Shown here: in pieces, positions 8,475 through 16,991 of the stretch
Position numbering within the stretch: the stretch's first letter is position 1
Layout: each line of letters begins with the position of its first letter
Origin: Bacilliculturomica massiliensis
Lineage (GTDB): Bacteria; Bacillota; Clostridia; Peptostreptococcales; Anaerovoracaceae
Length of the DNA: 64,000 nt
Direction: 5' to 3'
Assembly: GCF_900605495.1 (NCBI RefSeq)
Contig: NZ_LR027603.1
Coordinates: forward strand, 1,799,997-1,863,996
The notes under the pieces: generated by a model
Databases searched by the model: none
Told to the model about the DNA's origin: nothing
Seen by the model: only the letters and a program-made list of their open reading frames with translations
Translations under genes and position numbers: made by a program

Positions 8475-8564
8475 TGCAGACCAGAGCGGCGTCTCCGGCC
8501 TGCGGCCGGGCAGATCCCCTGCAGACCAGAGCGGCGTCTCCGGCCTGCGGCCGGGCAGATCCCC
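8475..8564. repeat. Perfect 45-bp tandem duplication
   Basis: Two identical, head-to-tail 45-bp copies occupy 8475-8519 and 8520-8564. Each contains the palindrome CCGGCCTGCGGCCGG and can form a GC-rich hairpin. They lie in the 196-bp gap between the ABC ATPase stop (8599) and the D-aminoacylase start (8402) and would be in the transcript linking the two genes. Confidence 0.9.
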
Positions 8565-8598
8565 GCCCGGCCGCATCGATCTTACCGATTCCGTTTCA

Positions 8599-9570
8599 TT
8601 AAAATTCGATCTCCCCTGCAAAGTGGCAGGCGGCGAAATGGCCGTCTCCCATATCCTTCATGGCAGGCTCCTGCGACTCGCAGACCGGCTGCCGGAATTT
8701 GCAGCGGGTGCAGAACCGGCACCCCTCCGGCGCGTCGATCAGACTGGGCATGTCGCCTGTGAGCAGATACTTTTTCCTGTCTCTCTGTCTGGGATGCAGG
8801 GGCGGTACGGAGGACATGAGACCGAAGGTGTAAGGATGGACGCAGTTTTCGTACACGTCCGCCATCTTCCCCGACTCCATGACCTTTCCGCCGTACATGA
8901 CGCATATCCTGTCGCTCATATAGCGCACCACCGACAGATTGTGGGTGATGAACAGATAGGACATTCCGTATTCCTGCTGCAGATTCAGCAGCTCGTTCAG
9001 CGTCTGAGCCTGTACCGACACGTCCAGCGCGCTGGTAGGCTCGTCCAGAACAAGAAGACGGGGCCGCAGCATGATAGCGCGGGCGATGCTCACCCGCTGC
9101 TGCTGACCTCCGGACAATTCATAGGGGAACCGCTCCAGCAGCTCTTTGCCCAGGTTCACCTTGGCCGCGGTCTCCCGGATCAGCGTTTCCGCCTCCCCTT
9201 TGCTGCAGCCGTTGATGAGCAGCGGACGCTCCAGAGAGCGGTACACCGTGCTTCTGGGATTCAGTGAGGAGGCCGGATCCTGAAAGACCGCGCCTACCTT
9301 CTTTCGGATCTCCTTCGTGTTTTTCCTGTCCCACACGTTCTTTCCGTCGATATAAATGGTGTTCTCCGTGGGAGGCAGCAGCCCGAGGATCATCTTCGCT
9401 ATGGTGGTCTTTCCGCTGCCGCTCTCTCCCACCAGCCCCACCGTCTCGCCGCGGCCGATCTCCAGAGTCACATCGTCCACCGCTTTGACGAAGGCCTTTC
9501 CCCCGCCGCTCTTTCTCACGGGAAAATATTTCTTCAGGTGTTCTGTCTTCACTAAGATTTCATCACTCAC
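8599..9570 (-). CDS. dppF: Peptide ABC transporter ATP-binding protein (DppF/OppF-type)
   Basis: A 323-residue ATPase with Walker A GESGSGKTT, signature LSGGQQQRVSIARA, Walker B LLVLDEPTSALD, and the C-terminal oligopeptide-transporter extension with clustered cysteines (CRFCTRCKFRQPVC), which in several homologues binds an iron-sulfur cluster. I chose a GTG start at 9570: AAGGAGGG lies 6-7 nt upstream and the codon overlaps the dppD stop (GTGAGTGA), while upstream in-frame ATGs would sit deep inside dppD. It pairs with DppD to energise DppBC. Last transporter gene before the D-aminoacylase. Confidence 0.92.
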   Translation of the reverse strand: MSDEILVKTEHLKKYFPVRKSGGGKAFVKAVDDVTLEIGRGETVGLVGESGSGKTTIAKMILGLLPPTENTIYIDGKNVWDRKNTKEIRKKVGAVFQDPASSLNPRSTVYRSLERPLLINGCSKGEAETLIRETAAKVNLGKELLERFPYELSGGQQQRVSIARAIMLRPRLLVLDEPTSALDVSVQAQTLNELLNLQQEYGMSYLFITHNLSVVRYMSDRICVMYGGKVMESGKMADVYENCVHPYTFGLMSSVPPLHPRQRDRKKYLLTGDMPSLIDAPEGCRFCTRCKFRQPVCESQEPAMKDMGDGHFAACHFAGEIEF

Positions 9571-10543
9571 GGGCGGTCCCTCCTTCTTCCAGGAAGCATG
9601 CGCAGAAATGACCCGGCTCGCATTCCTTCCACTCCGGCTTTTGTTCTCTGCACTTCTGCATGGCATAGGGGCAGCGGTCCGCAAAATTGCAGCCCGGCCG
9701 TTCCTCCGCCAGATTCGGCACCGTTCCCTTGATGGTCTCCAGCCGTCCTTCGTCCTTCGTGATCGTAGGCAGCGCCTTCATGAGCAGTCTGGTGTAGGGA
9801 TGTCTGGGCCGGTCGAAGATGGTCATCACATCCGCCGTCTCGATGAGGTTTCCAGCGTACATGACGCCCACCCGGTCCGCGATATCCGCCACGATACCGA
9901 AATCGTGGGTGATGATGAGCACCGCTGAGTTGAATTTTCTGCGCAGCTCGTTCATCAGCTCTATGATCCCCGCCTGAATGGTCACATCCAGCGCGGTGGT
10001 CGGTTCATCGGCGATGAGCAGCTTTGGATTTCTGCAGAGCATCATGCCGATCATGACGCGCTGACGCATTCCGCCGCTGATCTCGTGGGGAAAGGATTTC
10101 ATCCGCTGTTCCACGTCGGAGATCTTTACATCCCTCAGCATGTCTCTTGCCACCTGCCACGCCTGTTTCTTGTCCATCTTCTCGACCAGCAGTCCCTCTG
10201 TCATCTGCGCGCCGATGGTGTACACCGGGTTCAGAGAATCCAGAGGATTCTGGAAGATCATGCCGATATCCCGGCCTCTGACGCCGGTCATCTCCTCCCT
10301 GGACAGCTTGAGGAGATCCCGGCCGCCGAAGACGACTTCCCCTCCGCTGATGATCCCGGGAGAGCGGATCAGCTGCATGATACCCATGGCGGTGGTAGAT
10401 TTGCCGCAGCCGGATTCTCCGACCAGCGCGAAGACTTCTCCTCTTTTCACGTCGAAGCTGACGCGGTCCACCGCCTTCACGCAGCCTCTGCTGGTGTGAA
10501 AGTCGATGCTTAAGTTTTTAACGTCCAATACCTTTTCTTCCAC
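9563..10543 (-). CDS. dppD: Peptide ABC transporter ATP-binding protein (DppD/OppD-type)
   Basis: A 326-residue ABC ATPase. Walker A GESGCGKSTT, signature ISGGMRQRVMIGMML and Walker B LLIADEPTTALD are intact. The SGGMRQR variant of the signature is usual for the DppD/OppD subgroup. The C-terminal extension carries the cysteine group CNFADRCPYAMQKC. The start is 10 bp after dppC and overlaps nothing upstream; its stop overlaps the GTG of dppF. It forms a heterodimeric ATPase with DppF on the cytoplasmic face of the membrane. Confidence 0.93.
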   Translation of the reverse strand: MEEKVLDVKNLSIDFHTSRGCVKAVDRVSFDVKRGEVFALVGESGCGKSTTAMGIMQLIRSPGIISGGEVVFGGRDLLKLSREEMTGVRGRDIGMIFQNPLDSLNPVYTIGAQMTEGLLVEKMDKKQAWQVARDMLRDVKISDVEQRMKSFPHEISGGMRQRVMIGMMLCRNPKLLIADEPTTALDVTIQAGIIELMNELRRKFNSAVLIITHDFGIVADIADRVGVMYAGNLIETADVMTIFDRPRHPYTRLLMKALPTITKDEGRLETIKGTVPNLAEERPGCNFADRCPYAMQKCREQKPEWKECEPGHFCACFLEEGGTARE

Positions 10544-10553
10544 AGCGACCTCC

Positions 10554-11384
10554 TTATACCTTCAGACGGGGATCCAGGAGTTCTTTCACTCCTTCGCCCG
10601 CCAGATTGAATCCCAGTACCGTCCACACGATGGCCAGACCCGGCACGATGGAGATCCACGGCGCCTTGCCGATGTACTTGATCCCTTCAGAGAGGATCAT
10701 GCCCCAGTCAGGCTGCGGCTGCTGAGCGCCCAGTCCCAGGAACCCCATGGAGGTCGTGGACAGGATCGCCGACGGCAGAGCCAGTGTGGCCAGGATCACG
10801 ATGGTAGAAGTGAGATTGGGAAGAATATAGCGGAGTATAATATTTGTGTCGCTCTCTCCGTATATTCTGGCCGCTTCGATGTAGGACAAGTTCTTCAGCG
10901 ACTGCACCTTGGCCCGCACGATCTTCGTAAACTGCGCCCAGCTCACCACTGCGATGGAGATCGCCACGTTCTGGGAACTGGGTCCCAGCATGAGCACGAT
11001 GGCCATGGCCAGAACGATGGGCGGAATGGACCATGTGGCGTCCGTCACGAAAAGGATCACCTTGTCCACAGCTTTGCCGTAATAACCCGCCAGAATGCCC
11101 AGCGTGACGCCGATCAGCGTCTCGATGATGACCGCCGTCAGACCCACGTTCAGCGCGATGCGGGATCCGAAGATAACGCGGCTGAAAATACAGCGGCCAT
11201 ACTGGTCCGTTCCGAAGGGATACTCCGCGCTGGGAGCAGCCAGCTTCATGGCCAGATTCTGTTCGTCATAGGTGTGCGGCGCGATATACGGCGCGAAGAT
11301 CGCCACGACCACCACCGTGAAAAACAACAGGAAGCCGACGAGAAACATCCTGTTTTTCGCGATTGCTTTTAATTTTTCTTTCAT
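10554..11384 (-). CDS. dppC: Peptide ABC transporter permease (DppC-type)
   Basis: A 276-residue inner-membrane permease with an N-terminal hydrophobic segment (FLVGFLLFFTVVVVAIF), the DppC-type extracytoplasmic stretch (PFGTDQYGRCIFSRVIFGSR) and about five further membrane helices. The EAA loop that docks the ATPases reads EAARIYGESDTNIILRYILP. It is 19 bp downstream of dppB. It forms the translocation channel with DppB. Confidence 0.93.
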   Translation of the reverse strand: MKEKLKAIAKNRMFLVGFLLFFTVVVVAIFAPYIAPHTYDEQNLAMKLAAPSAEYPFGTDQYGRCIFSRVIFGSRIALNVGLTAVIIETLIGVTLGILAGYYGKAVDKVILFVTDATWSIPPIVLAMAIVLMLGPSSQNVAISIAVVSWAQFTKIVRAKVQSLKNLSYIEAARIYGESDTNIILRYILPNLTSTIVILATLALPSAILSTTSMGFLGLGAQQPQPDWGMILSEGIKYIGKAPWISIVPGLAIVWTVLGFNLAGEGVKELLDPRLKV

Positions 11385-11403
11385 AATATTTCCCTGTACT
11401 CTC

Positions 11404-12333
11404 CTATTCCAGACGAATTCTCGGATCCAAAATACCCGCCACGATATCGCCGATGATATTGCAGACTACGGTCAGGATCGTGATGACAAAAATAATGCCC
11501 TGCACGATGGGGAAATCCTGCTTGGCGATCCCCTTCCACAGCAGCTGGCCCATTCCAGGCCACGCGAACACATTTTCCACTACCACCGCGCCGCCGATGA
11601 GCCAGGGCAGCGACAGGAAAAACATGACGGTCACCGGGATCATGGCGTTGCGCAGCACGTGCTTGAGCAGCACCTTTTTGTCGCCGACGCCCTTGGCGTA
11701 TGCGGTCGTCACGTATTTTTCGTCCATTACATCCAGAACTTCGGAGCGGGTCAACCGGTAGATCTGCGCCAGCATGGGCAGAGCCAGCGTGACCGCCGGA
11801 AGGATCAGCGAAGGAAACCCGCTGTACCCGGATAAGGGAAGAATTTTCAAATTGATGCTGAAAACCAGCATAAACAGCACGCCCAGCCAGAATGGCGGCA
11901 TGGACCACAGCACCACTGTGGTGACGGTCAGAGTCTTATCCACAGCCTTCCCCTTCCGCACTGCGGCCCACAGGCCCAGCGGGATCGAAACAAGGTATTC
12001 GATCATGAGGGCGGCGCCGGTGAGCATCAAGGTGTAGGGCAGCCGCTGAAGGATCAGGTCCGTCACGTTCTGTTTGATCGAGATCGACATGCCGAAATCC
12101 CCGTGGAGAATATTGCCCAGCCAGTAAAAATACTGGACTACCGGCGGCTGATCCAGTCCCCACTGTGCTTTGATCTCCGCTACCTTTTCCGCAGACACAC
12201 GGGTATCCACCATCAGATCGATGGGATCTCCCGGCATGGCCTGCATGATGCAGAAGACCAGTACGGTGACGAAAAACACCACCAGTACGCCCATTAACAG
12301 GCGTTTTGCTATAAAACGTAAAGTATCATTCAA
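11404..12333 (-). CDS. dppB: Peptide ABC transporter permease (DppB-type)
   Basis: A 309-residue permease with the DppB/OppB N-terminus (RLLMGVLVVFFVTVLVF), the family motif MPGDPID near residue 34 and an EAA-type loop TTAYAKGVGDKKVLLKHVLR near residue 190. Six membrane helices are expected. It starts the four-gene transporter block dppBCDF, separated from the upstream hydrolase gene by 230 bp that contain two hairpins. Confidence 0.93.
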   Translation of the reverse strand: MNDTLRFIAKRLLMGVLVVFFVTVLVFCIMQAMPGDPIDLMVDTRVSAEKVAEIKAQWGLDQPPVVQYFYWLGNILHGDFGMSISIKQNVTDLILQRLPYTLMLTGAALMIEYLVSIPLGLWAAVRKGKAVDKTLTVTTVVLWSMPPFWLGVLFMLVFSINLKILPLSGYSGFPSLILPAVTLALPMLAQIYRLTRSEVLDVMDEKYVTTAYAKGVGDKKVLLKHVLRNAMIPVTVMFFLSLPWLIGGAVVVENVFAWPGMGQLLWKGIAKQDFPIVQGIIFVITILTVVCNIIGDIVAGILDPRIRLE

Positions 12334-12367
12334 CTTTCAGTCCTCCGGTCAGATCGACCAACATATT

Positions 12368-12446
12368 AGCAAAAAGAAGGGAAAACTCCCCCCTTTTTGC
12401 TTTCGACTTATTTGTGCCGGCTCCCCTCCTTACGGGGAGAGCCGGC
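12368..12446 (-). terminator. Two intergenic hairpins between the hydrolase and dppB
   Basis: Hairpin one (12416-12446) pairs GCCGGCTC with GAGCCGGC around a GTAA loop. Hairpin two (12368-12401) pairs AGCAAAAAG with CTTTTTGCT. They fill part of the 230-bp gap between the beta-lactamase-fold gene and dppB. Neither has a long U-run, so they may attenuate transcription or set mRNA decay ends rather than stop transcription fully. Such elements often give the binding-protein gene higher expression than the permease genes. Confidence 0.5.
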
Positions 12447-12563
12447 ATTCTTTCGCTTCTGTGGTTCTTTCTTTGCCGTCAGCGGCGCGGTCCAGAGACC
12501 GCAGTCAGCGCGGACGTCAGGCGGCATTTCCTTCCTCCGCCCCGCCCCGCCGCAGATCTCCGG

Positions 12564-13610
12564 TTACTCCGCGAAGATCACATCCGCCAGCTTCTTGTAC
12601 AGCTCGTTTTTCGGAAGCCCTTCATAATTGGTCAGCATGACGACGGTGAGACCGTCGTCCACATAGCGGGAGCACCTGGAGATAAATCCATTGGTGCCTC
12701 CGGTATGCCAGATCTCTCTGTGGTCCTCAGGGTAGTGTCCTTCAGCGTTCTCCACGAAAAATCCAAATCCATAGCCGGTGCCGCTTCCGTCCTTCAGCTT
12801 ATTCTCGCGGAAGGCCTCCGCCAGCCGTTCCCGGGGGAGCAGCGCTTCCGAGTCGCTCATGTAAAGGTACTTGTGCCATTTATACATGTCATCCACATTG
12901 GATTGTATATTCCCGTCGGCATATCCCACCAGCGCCATGTCGTAGACGCGCTTTTGGAAGCTGCCGTCCTCCTGAAGCGTATAGCCTTCGATGAGAGCCG
13001 ACGGCTTTTGCCGGCTGTCGTCCGGCGCGCAGGTGTGGTCCATGCCCACCGGTTCGAAGATCCGCTTCTGCAGGAACTGTCCAAAGGACATGCCCGACAG
13101 CTGCTCGACGATATTGCCCAGCATGACGTAAGCGGAATTGCTGTAGGAGTACTGCGTCTCCGGTTCAAAGTCCAGATCGCCGAAACTCTTGATGATCTCC
13201 AGCATCTCCGGAGTCTCCGCCACCGAGATGCGCGGATTGCTCTCCCATCTTCCCTCTTCAAAATACTCTTTGATCCCGGAACGGTGAGACATCATCTGAC
13301 GGATGGTCACATAGTTCCTGTATTCCGGAAAATCAGGGAAAAACCGTGCGATGGGCTCGTCGAGATCCAGAAGTCCTTCCTGTTCCAGCATCAGAATCGC
13401 AATGCAGGTAAACTGCTTGCTGTTGGAAGCGATCACGAAATTGTCATCCGGCCGGATGAGCCGTTTCGCTTCCATGTCTGCCAGACCGTAGGCCTTGCGG
13501 ATCAGGACCTGATCGCCCTTCGCGATGAGCAGCGCCATGCCCGGCGTGTTTTCATTCATTACAGGGGAGATCACCGCGTCCAGGCGCTCTTCCAATGTCT
13601 TAATGTTCAT
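12564..13610 (-). CDS. Serine beta-lactamase-fold hydrolase (family S12-like)
   Basis: A 348-residue enzyme of the class C beta-lactamase / S12 peptidase fold. All three catalytic motifs are present: SNSK (Ser62, Lys65), YSN (Tyr156-Asn158) and HTGG (302-305). No signal peptide is visible, so it is probably cytoplasmic, unlike true beta-lactamases. S12 relatives include D-aminopeptidases and D-Ala-D-Ala carboxypeptidases as well as esterases. It lies 5 bp after the peptide-binding lipoprotein gene and before dppBCDF and a D-aminoacylase, so a role in cleaving imported peptides, possibly with D-residues, is likely but inferred. Confidence 0.85.
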   Translation of the reverse strand: MNIKTLEERLDAVISPVMNENTPGMALLIAKGDQVLIRKAYGLADMEAKRLIRPDDNFVIASNSKQFTCIAILMLEQEGLLDLDEPIARFFPDFPEYRNYVTIRQMMSHRSGIKEYFEEGRWESNPRISVAETPEMLEIIKSFGDLDFEPETQYSYSNSAYVMLGNIVEQLSGMSFGQFLQKRIFEPVGMDHTCAPDDSRQKPSALIEGYTLQEDGSFQKRVYDMALVGYADGNIQSNVDDMYKWHKYLYMSDSEALLPRERLAEAFRENKLKDGSGTGYGFGFFVENAEGHYPEDHREIWHTGGTNGFISRCSRYVDDGLTVVMLTNYEGLPKNELYKKLADVIFAE

Positions 13611-13615
13611 TGAGC

Positions 13616-15196
13616 CTACTCCTTTACCACGTCGTTATAGAAGGATCTGCCGTCGTTGGTGATCTGCAGGCCTTTTACATTGCTTCTTGCAGCTACGCAA
13701 TAATTGTCGGCAAAGAGGGACACGGCAGGCATCTGAGCGAACAGGGCATCCTGCGCCTTTTCATAGCCTTTCACACGCTCTTCCGCATCTGTGATATAGC
13801 GGGCCTCGGTCAGAGCAGCCGTGACCGCCTCGTCGTGCCACGGATAACCGGATTCCTCAGTGAAGACATAGTACAGAATATCCGCGTCGTTCCACACATA
13901 ATTTCTGGACGCAGCCTGGAATTTGTTGTCTCTTACCATCTGCTTGATATAAGCCTGCTCGTATTCGCGGATCTGGAAATCGACGCCGATGGTCTTCAGC
14001 TGCGCCTGAATAACAGGTGCGGCGGCCTTTCCGGCGGCCTTATCCGTGGGGGAAGCGTACTCGATGGTCAGCTTCTTTCCGTTCTTGTCCACAAATCCGT
14101 CTCCGTCGCTGTCAGTGTAGCCCGCTTCCGCAAGCAGCGCCTTGGCGCCCTCCACATCAAACTTGTATTTCGCAGCGTATTCCGCCTCTTTCTCCGGGCT
14201 GTATCCTGCCTGCGCGTCGGAGATAAATCCGTACATGGGCGATACGACGCCGTCCAGCGCCTCGGCCAGACCCTCGCGGTCGAGACCGATGTTGATCGCC
14301 TCTCTGATCAGCTTCTGGCTGGTCGGTTCGTCTTCGGTCTGGAACATGATGTAATTCACGCCCGCCTGCTTGTAGGAATAGGTGGTGACGTCGGGATTGC
14401 TCTGCAGATCCGCCACGCTGGACATGGGAACGTCGTAGATGATGTCCACATTGCCGGTCTCAAGCTCGCTGACCCGCGTGAATTCGTCGGGGATAAAGCG
14501 GATGATCACCGTGTCGGCGTTCAATACCGCCTTGTTCTGTACGTTGGGATTCGTCGTTCTGTAGTACGGATTCTTTTCCAGAACTACCTGAGAACCCGCC
14601 TGCCACTCCTTGAGAAGATAGGGGCCGTTTCCAACAGCGCTGCGGTTGAACTCGTCCGTTCCCATCTCGTCGGCTCTGTCCACATCCACGACGCCGCCGT
14701 AAGTGCTGGCCAGGCTGGCCCACATGTAGGGCGCCGGCTTTGACAGAATGTACTTGAAGGTAGTGTCATCCACGATCTGAACTTCCTCGATGGCTTCTAC
14801 GTCGCCGGCGTACTGGCTGATCTCCTTCATTCTCTCCACGGATTTCTTCACGCTCTCCGAGGTCAGGGGATCGCCGTTGGCGAATTTAGAATCCTCATAC
14901 AGATGGAACGTGATCTCCAGACCGTCGTCGGAGACCTCATAGCTCTCCGCAAAGCAGGGCTGGACCTCGCTCAGGTCGGCGTTGAACGTTACCAGCGGAT
15001 CGTAGATCAGCGCGTGGACCATGTTCTCCCACCCGATCTGATGAATGTCGGCGCCTTCGATCTCGTCCTGGATCGCGACTACCAGCGTGCTGCTGTCGCC
15101 GCCATTGGAATCGCCGCCGGCGTCTCCGGAACCGCCGCAGCCTGTCAGCATCAGCGCTGCCGCCAGAAATACAGCCAATGTTTTCTTTAATTTCAT
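13616..15196 (-). CDS. Peptide ABC transporter substrate-binding lipoprotein (family 5)
   Basis: A 526-residue extracytoplasmic solute-binding protein of the Dpp/Opp/Ni family. It has a lipoprotein signal (MKLKKTLAVFLAAALMLTGC) with the lipidated Cys at residue 20, then a Gly/Ser/Asp linker. Family segments include PCFAESYEVSDDGLEITFHLYEDSKFANGDPLT (shown in parts, residues ~75-110) and IDREGLAEAL-type helices. The start follows AAGGGAGAAG; an extended frame from 15238 would spoil the signal peptide. First gene of the peptide locus; it delivers substrate to DppBC. Confidence 0.92.
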   Translation of the reverse strand: MKLKKTLAVFLAAALMLTGCGGSGDAGGDSNGGDSSTLVVAIQDEIEGADIHQIGWENMVHALIYDPLVTFNADLSEVQPCFAESYEVSDDGLEITFHLYEDSKFANGDPLTSESVKKSVERMKEISQYAGDVEAIEEVQIVDDTTFKYILSKPAPYMWASLASTYGGVVDVDRADEMGTDEFNRSAVGNGPYLLKEWQAGSQVVLEKNPYYRTTNPNVQNKAVLNADTVIIRFIPDEFTRVSELETGNVDIIYDVPMSSVADLQSNPDVTTYSYKQAGVNYIMFQTEDEPTSQKLIREAINIGLDREGLAEALDGVVSPMYGFISDAQAGYSPEKEAEYAAKYKFDVEGAKALLAEAGYTDSDGDGFVDKNGKKLTIEYASPTDKAAGKAAAPVIQAQLKTIGVDFQIREYEQAYIKQMVRDNKFQAASRNYVWNDADILYYVFTEESGYPWHDEAVTAALTEARYITDAEERVKGYEKAQDALFAQMPAVSLFADNYCVAARSNVKGLQITNDGRSFYNDVVKE

Positions 15197-15308
15197 AGCT
15201 TTCTTCTCCCTTACATAAATAATATTGCAGACAGCCAACCGGCTGTTTGTAACCTTTTTTGTCTCCCCGCGTACAGCGGAAAAATACGCCGCCTATACCG
15301 AAAAAAGG

Positions 15309-15353
15309 GGTTGTCTATATAGAATATAGACAACCAAGGGGGCGCCCCCTTGG
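15309..15353 (-). terminator. Two-hairpin terminator of the AraC gene (45-bp element, copy A)
   Basis: On the minus strand a 20-bp palindrome (CCAAGGGGGCGCCCCCTTGG) runs into a hairpin with 12-bp arms GGTTGTCTATAT / ATATAGACAACC around a 3-nt loop, then CCTTTTTT. It therefore works as an intrinsic terminator for the AraC gene ending at 15389. The same layout and the same 45-bp length recur inside the cobalamin riboswitch at 27770-27814. Confidence 0.85.
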
Positions 15354-15388
15354 CCATGCCTCCGATCTCCCGGCGGGCATTCCTGTTC

Positions 15389-16582
15389 TTATTCGGTTTC
15401 GGTCTCTCCCCCTACCTCGTCCGCTTCCCTGTCCGGGTCGGCCTGAGGATATCGCAGGGCCGCCGAAAACAGCGGCAGGATTCCCCTGTCCTCCCGGATA
15501 TAAGTCTCCGGGTCAGCGTCTCCGCCAGGATCCGTGGTGATGACAGCCTGCAGTCCGCGCGCTTTCGCCGCTTCCCTGAGCCTGTCCGCGAATTCCTCCG
15601 CTCCGGCCTCCCGCAGGATCTCCGCAAAGATTCTTTCCGGGATGTCCCCGCAGCCCATCTCCCCTACCTCCTTCTGCCTGGCGCCGTACCGGACCGCCTC
15701 GGACTCATAGGCGCGGACCAGACACTCCACATAGCTGTGGTTGATCGGAAACGCCTGACATTCCTCTTTTCGGTTCAGGTACATCCCTTTGAACTCCATA
15801 GGCGTGCAGTTCAGATAGTGGGCAAAATACTTGTAAAAATACCGGGGCGCGGAAAACCCGCACTGCTCCGATATCTGCGTCACCGACATGCTGCTGGTGA
15901 TCAGATACCGCACCGATTGGATCACCCTGAAATACGCCAGCGTATCCTTAAAATTGATCTTCAGTTTATCGTTAAACTCTTTCGACAAATACTGCGGGCT
16001 CAGAAACTCACCGTCGGCGAGATTTTTGAGATTTATTTTCTTGTGGCAGTTCTCCAGTATATATGTATAGATCCTCAGAAAACGCTCTTCCCGGACGTCG
16101 TCGCCCATGGCGTTTCTGAACATGTTGCGCATGTCGTGGCAGTGCTCTCCAATGAAGTGGACGATCTCTCCCACGGCTTTTTCCGCCAGAAAGTCCCCGG
16201 CGTCCGCCAGATAATAATGGTAGAGCAGCCGCAGTCTTCCCTTCAGGACATCCTGATCCGCCGTCGCCGTGACGGAAGTATAAAACAGCGTCGTATTGCA
16301 GTTATATATGCCTCTGTCGATCATATCGCAGTATTTCTTGGCCCTTGCCCCATTGATCTCAAAGAGCAGCACCAGATTTTCCGAGCTGGTCTTTCTCATC
16401 TCCACCGGTTCGTTGATGTTGATGATCTCGATCTCTCCCTCTTTCAGTGTGTGGACGCCGCTGACCCAGTGCAGAGCCACGCTTCCTTCCAGCACATAAA
16501 TAAGCCTGAGATTCCTGCTCAGATGAAACGGATGATGTCCGATCCGTTCCGCTTTAATACCGTATAGCCACGAATCGCTCAT
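15389..16582 (-). CDS. AraC-family transcriptional regulator with C-terminal extension
   Basis: A 397-residue regulator. Residues ~15-80 look like a cupin-type sensor barrel (RLIYVLEGSVALHW), ~182-268 contain the two AraC helix-turn-helix units (LKNLADGEFLSPQYLSKEF and VTQISEQCGFSAPRYFYKYF). About 125 residues follow the HTH, ending in a very acidic tail; most AraC proteins stop soon after the second HTH. GGAGGAATC precedes the ATG. It is upstream of, and on the same strand as, the peptide-uptake locus, separated by a terminator, and is its likely regulator. The extension has no recognised family. Confidence 0.85.
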   Translation of the reverse strand: MSDSWLYGIKAERIGHHPFHLSRNLRLIYVLEGSVALHWVSGVHTLKEGEIEIININEPVEMRKTSSENLVLLFEINGARAKKYCDMIDRGIYNCNTTLFYTSVTATADQDVLKGRLRLLYHYYLADAGDFLAEKAVGEIVHFIGEHCHDMRNMFRNAMGDDVREERFLRIYTYILENCHKKINLKNLADGEFLSPQYLSKEFNDKLKINFKDTLAYFRVIQSVRYLITSSMSVTQISEQCGFSAPRYFYKYFAHYLNCTPMEFKGMYLNRKEECQAFPINHSYVECLVRAYESEAVRYGARQKEVGEMGCGDIPERIFAEILREAGAEEFADRLREAAKARGLQAVITTDPGGDADPETYIREDRGILPLFSAALRYPQADPDREADEVGGETETE

Positions 16583-16883
16583 GATAAGATTCCTCCAAAA
16601 ACCTTACAGTTCTATCATACTTGTTAGAAAATTATAAAAACAACGCAGGAATTTAATCAATCTGTGTATTTTTTTATCTAAATTACGTTGAAAACGCTTT
16701 CCATTCAATATCGCCGGCCAAAACCGGAGAAAAATGGGAAAAACGTTTCACCTGCTCATTTCCTGCGGCGCGCCGCAGATCGATGATCAGAACTATTATA
16801 ACATAATAATAAAACCTGTGTACGGTTTTATCAACAGGATCAGGAACAGATTCTTCCACCCCAGCCTGCCGCCGTGTTCTGTG

Positions 16884-16930
16884 AAAAAAATGCAGGAGGG
16901 ACAGTGGCTCGTGAGCCGCTGTCCCTCCTG
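16884..16930 (-). terminator. Intrinsic terminator of the SLH protein gene
   Basis: CAGGAGGGACAG (16893-16904) pairs with CTGTCCCTCCTG (16919-16930) around GGCTC/GAGCC, and the minus-strand product ends in a run of seven U. It lies 60 bp after the stop at 16992. The rest of 16583-16991 holds the AraC upstream region and nothing else I can identify. Confidence 0.9.
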
Positions 16931-16991
16931 TTCAAAACGATGTATTTCCCGACAGTTCCTTTCAATGGCAGCGCCGCTCAAAAGGGCCGTT

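Noticed and set aside
7038-8621. Longer form of the D-aminoacylase with a 73-residue extension
   Set aside because: The extension is the translation of the 45-bp tandem duplication and lacks a start signal; the internal ATG at 8402 has a strong site.
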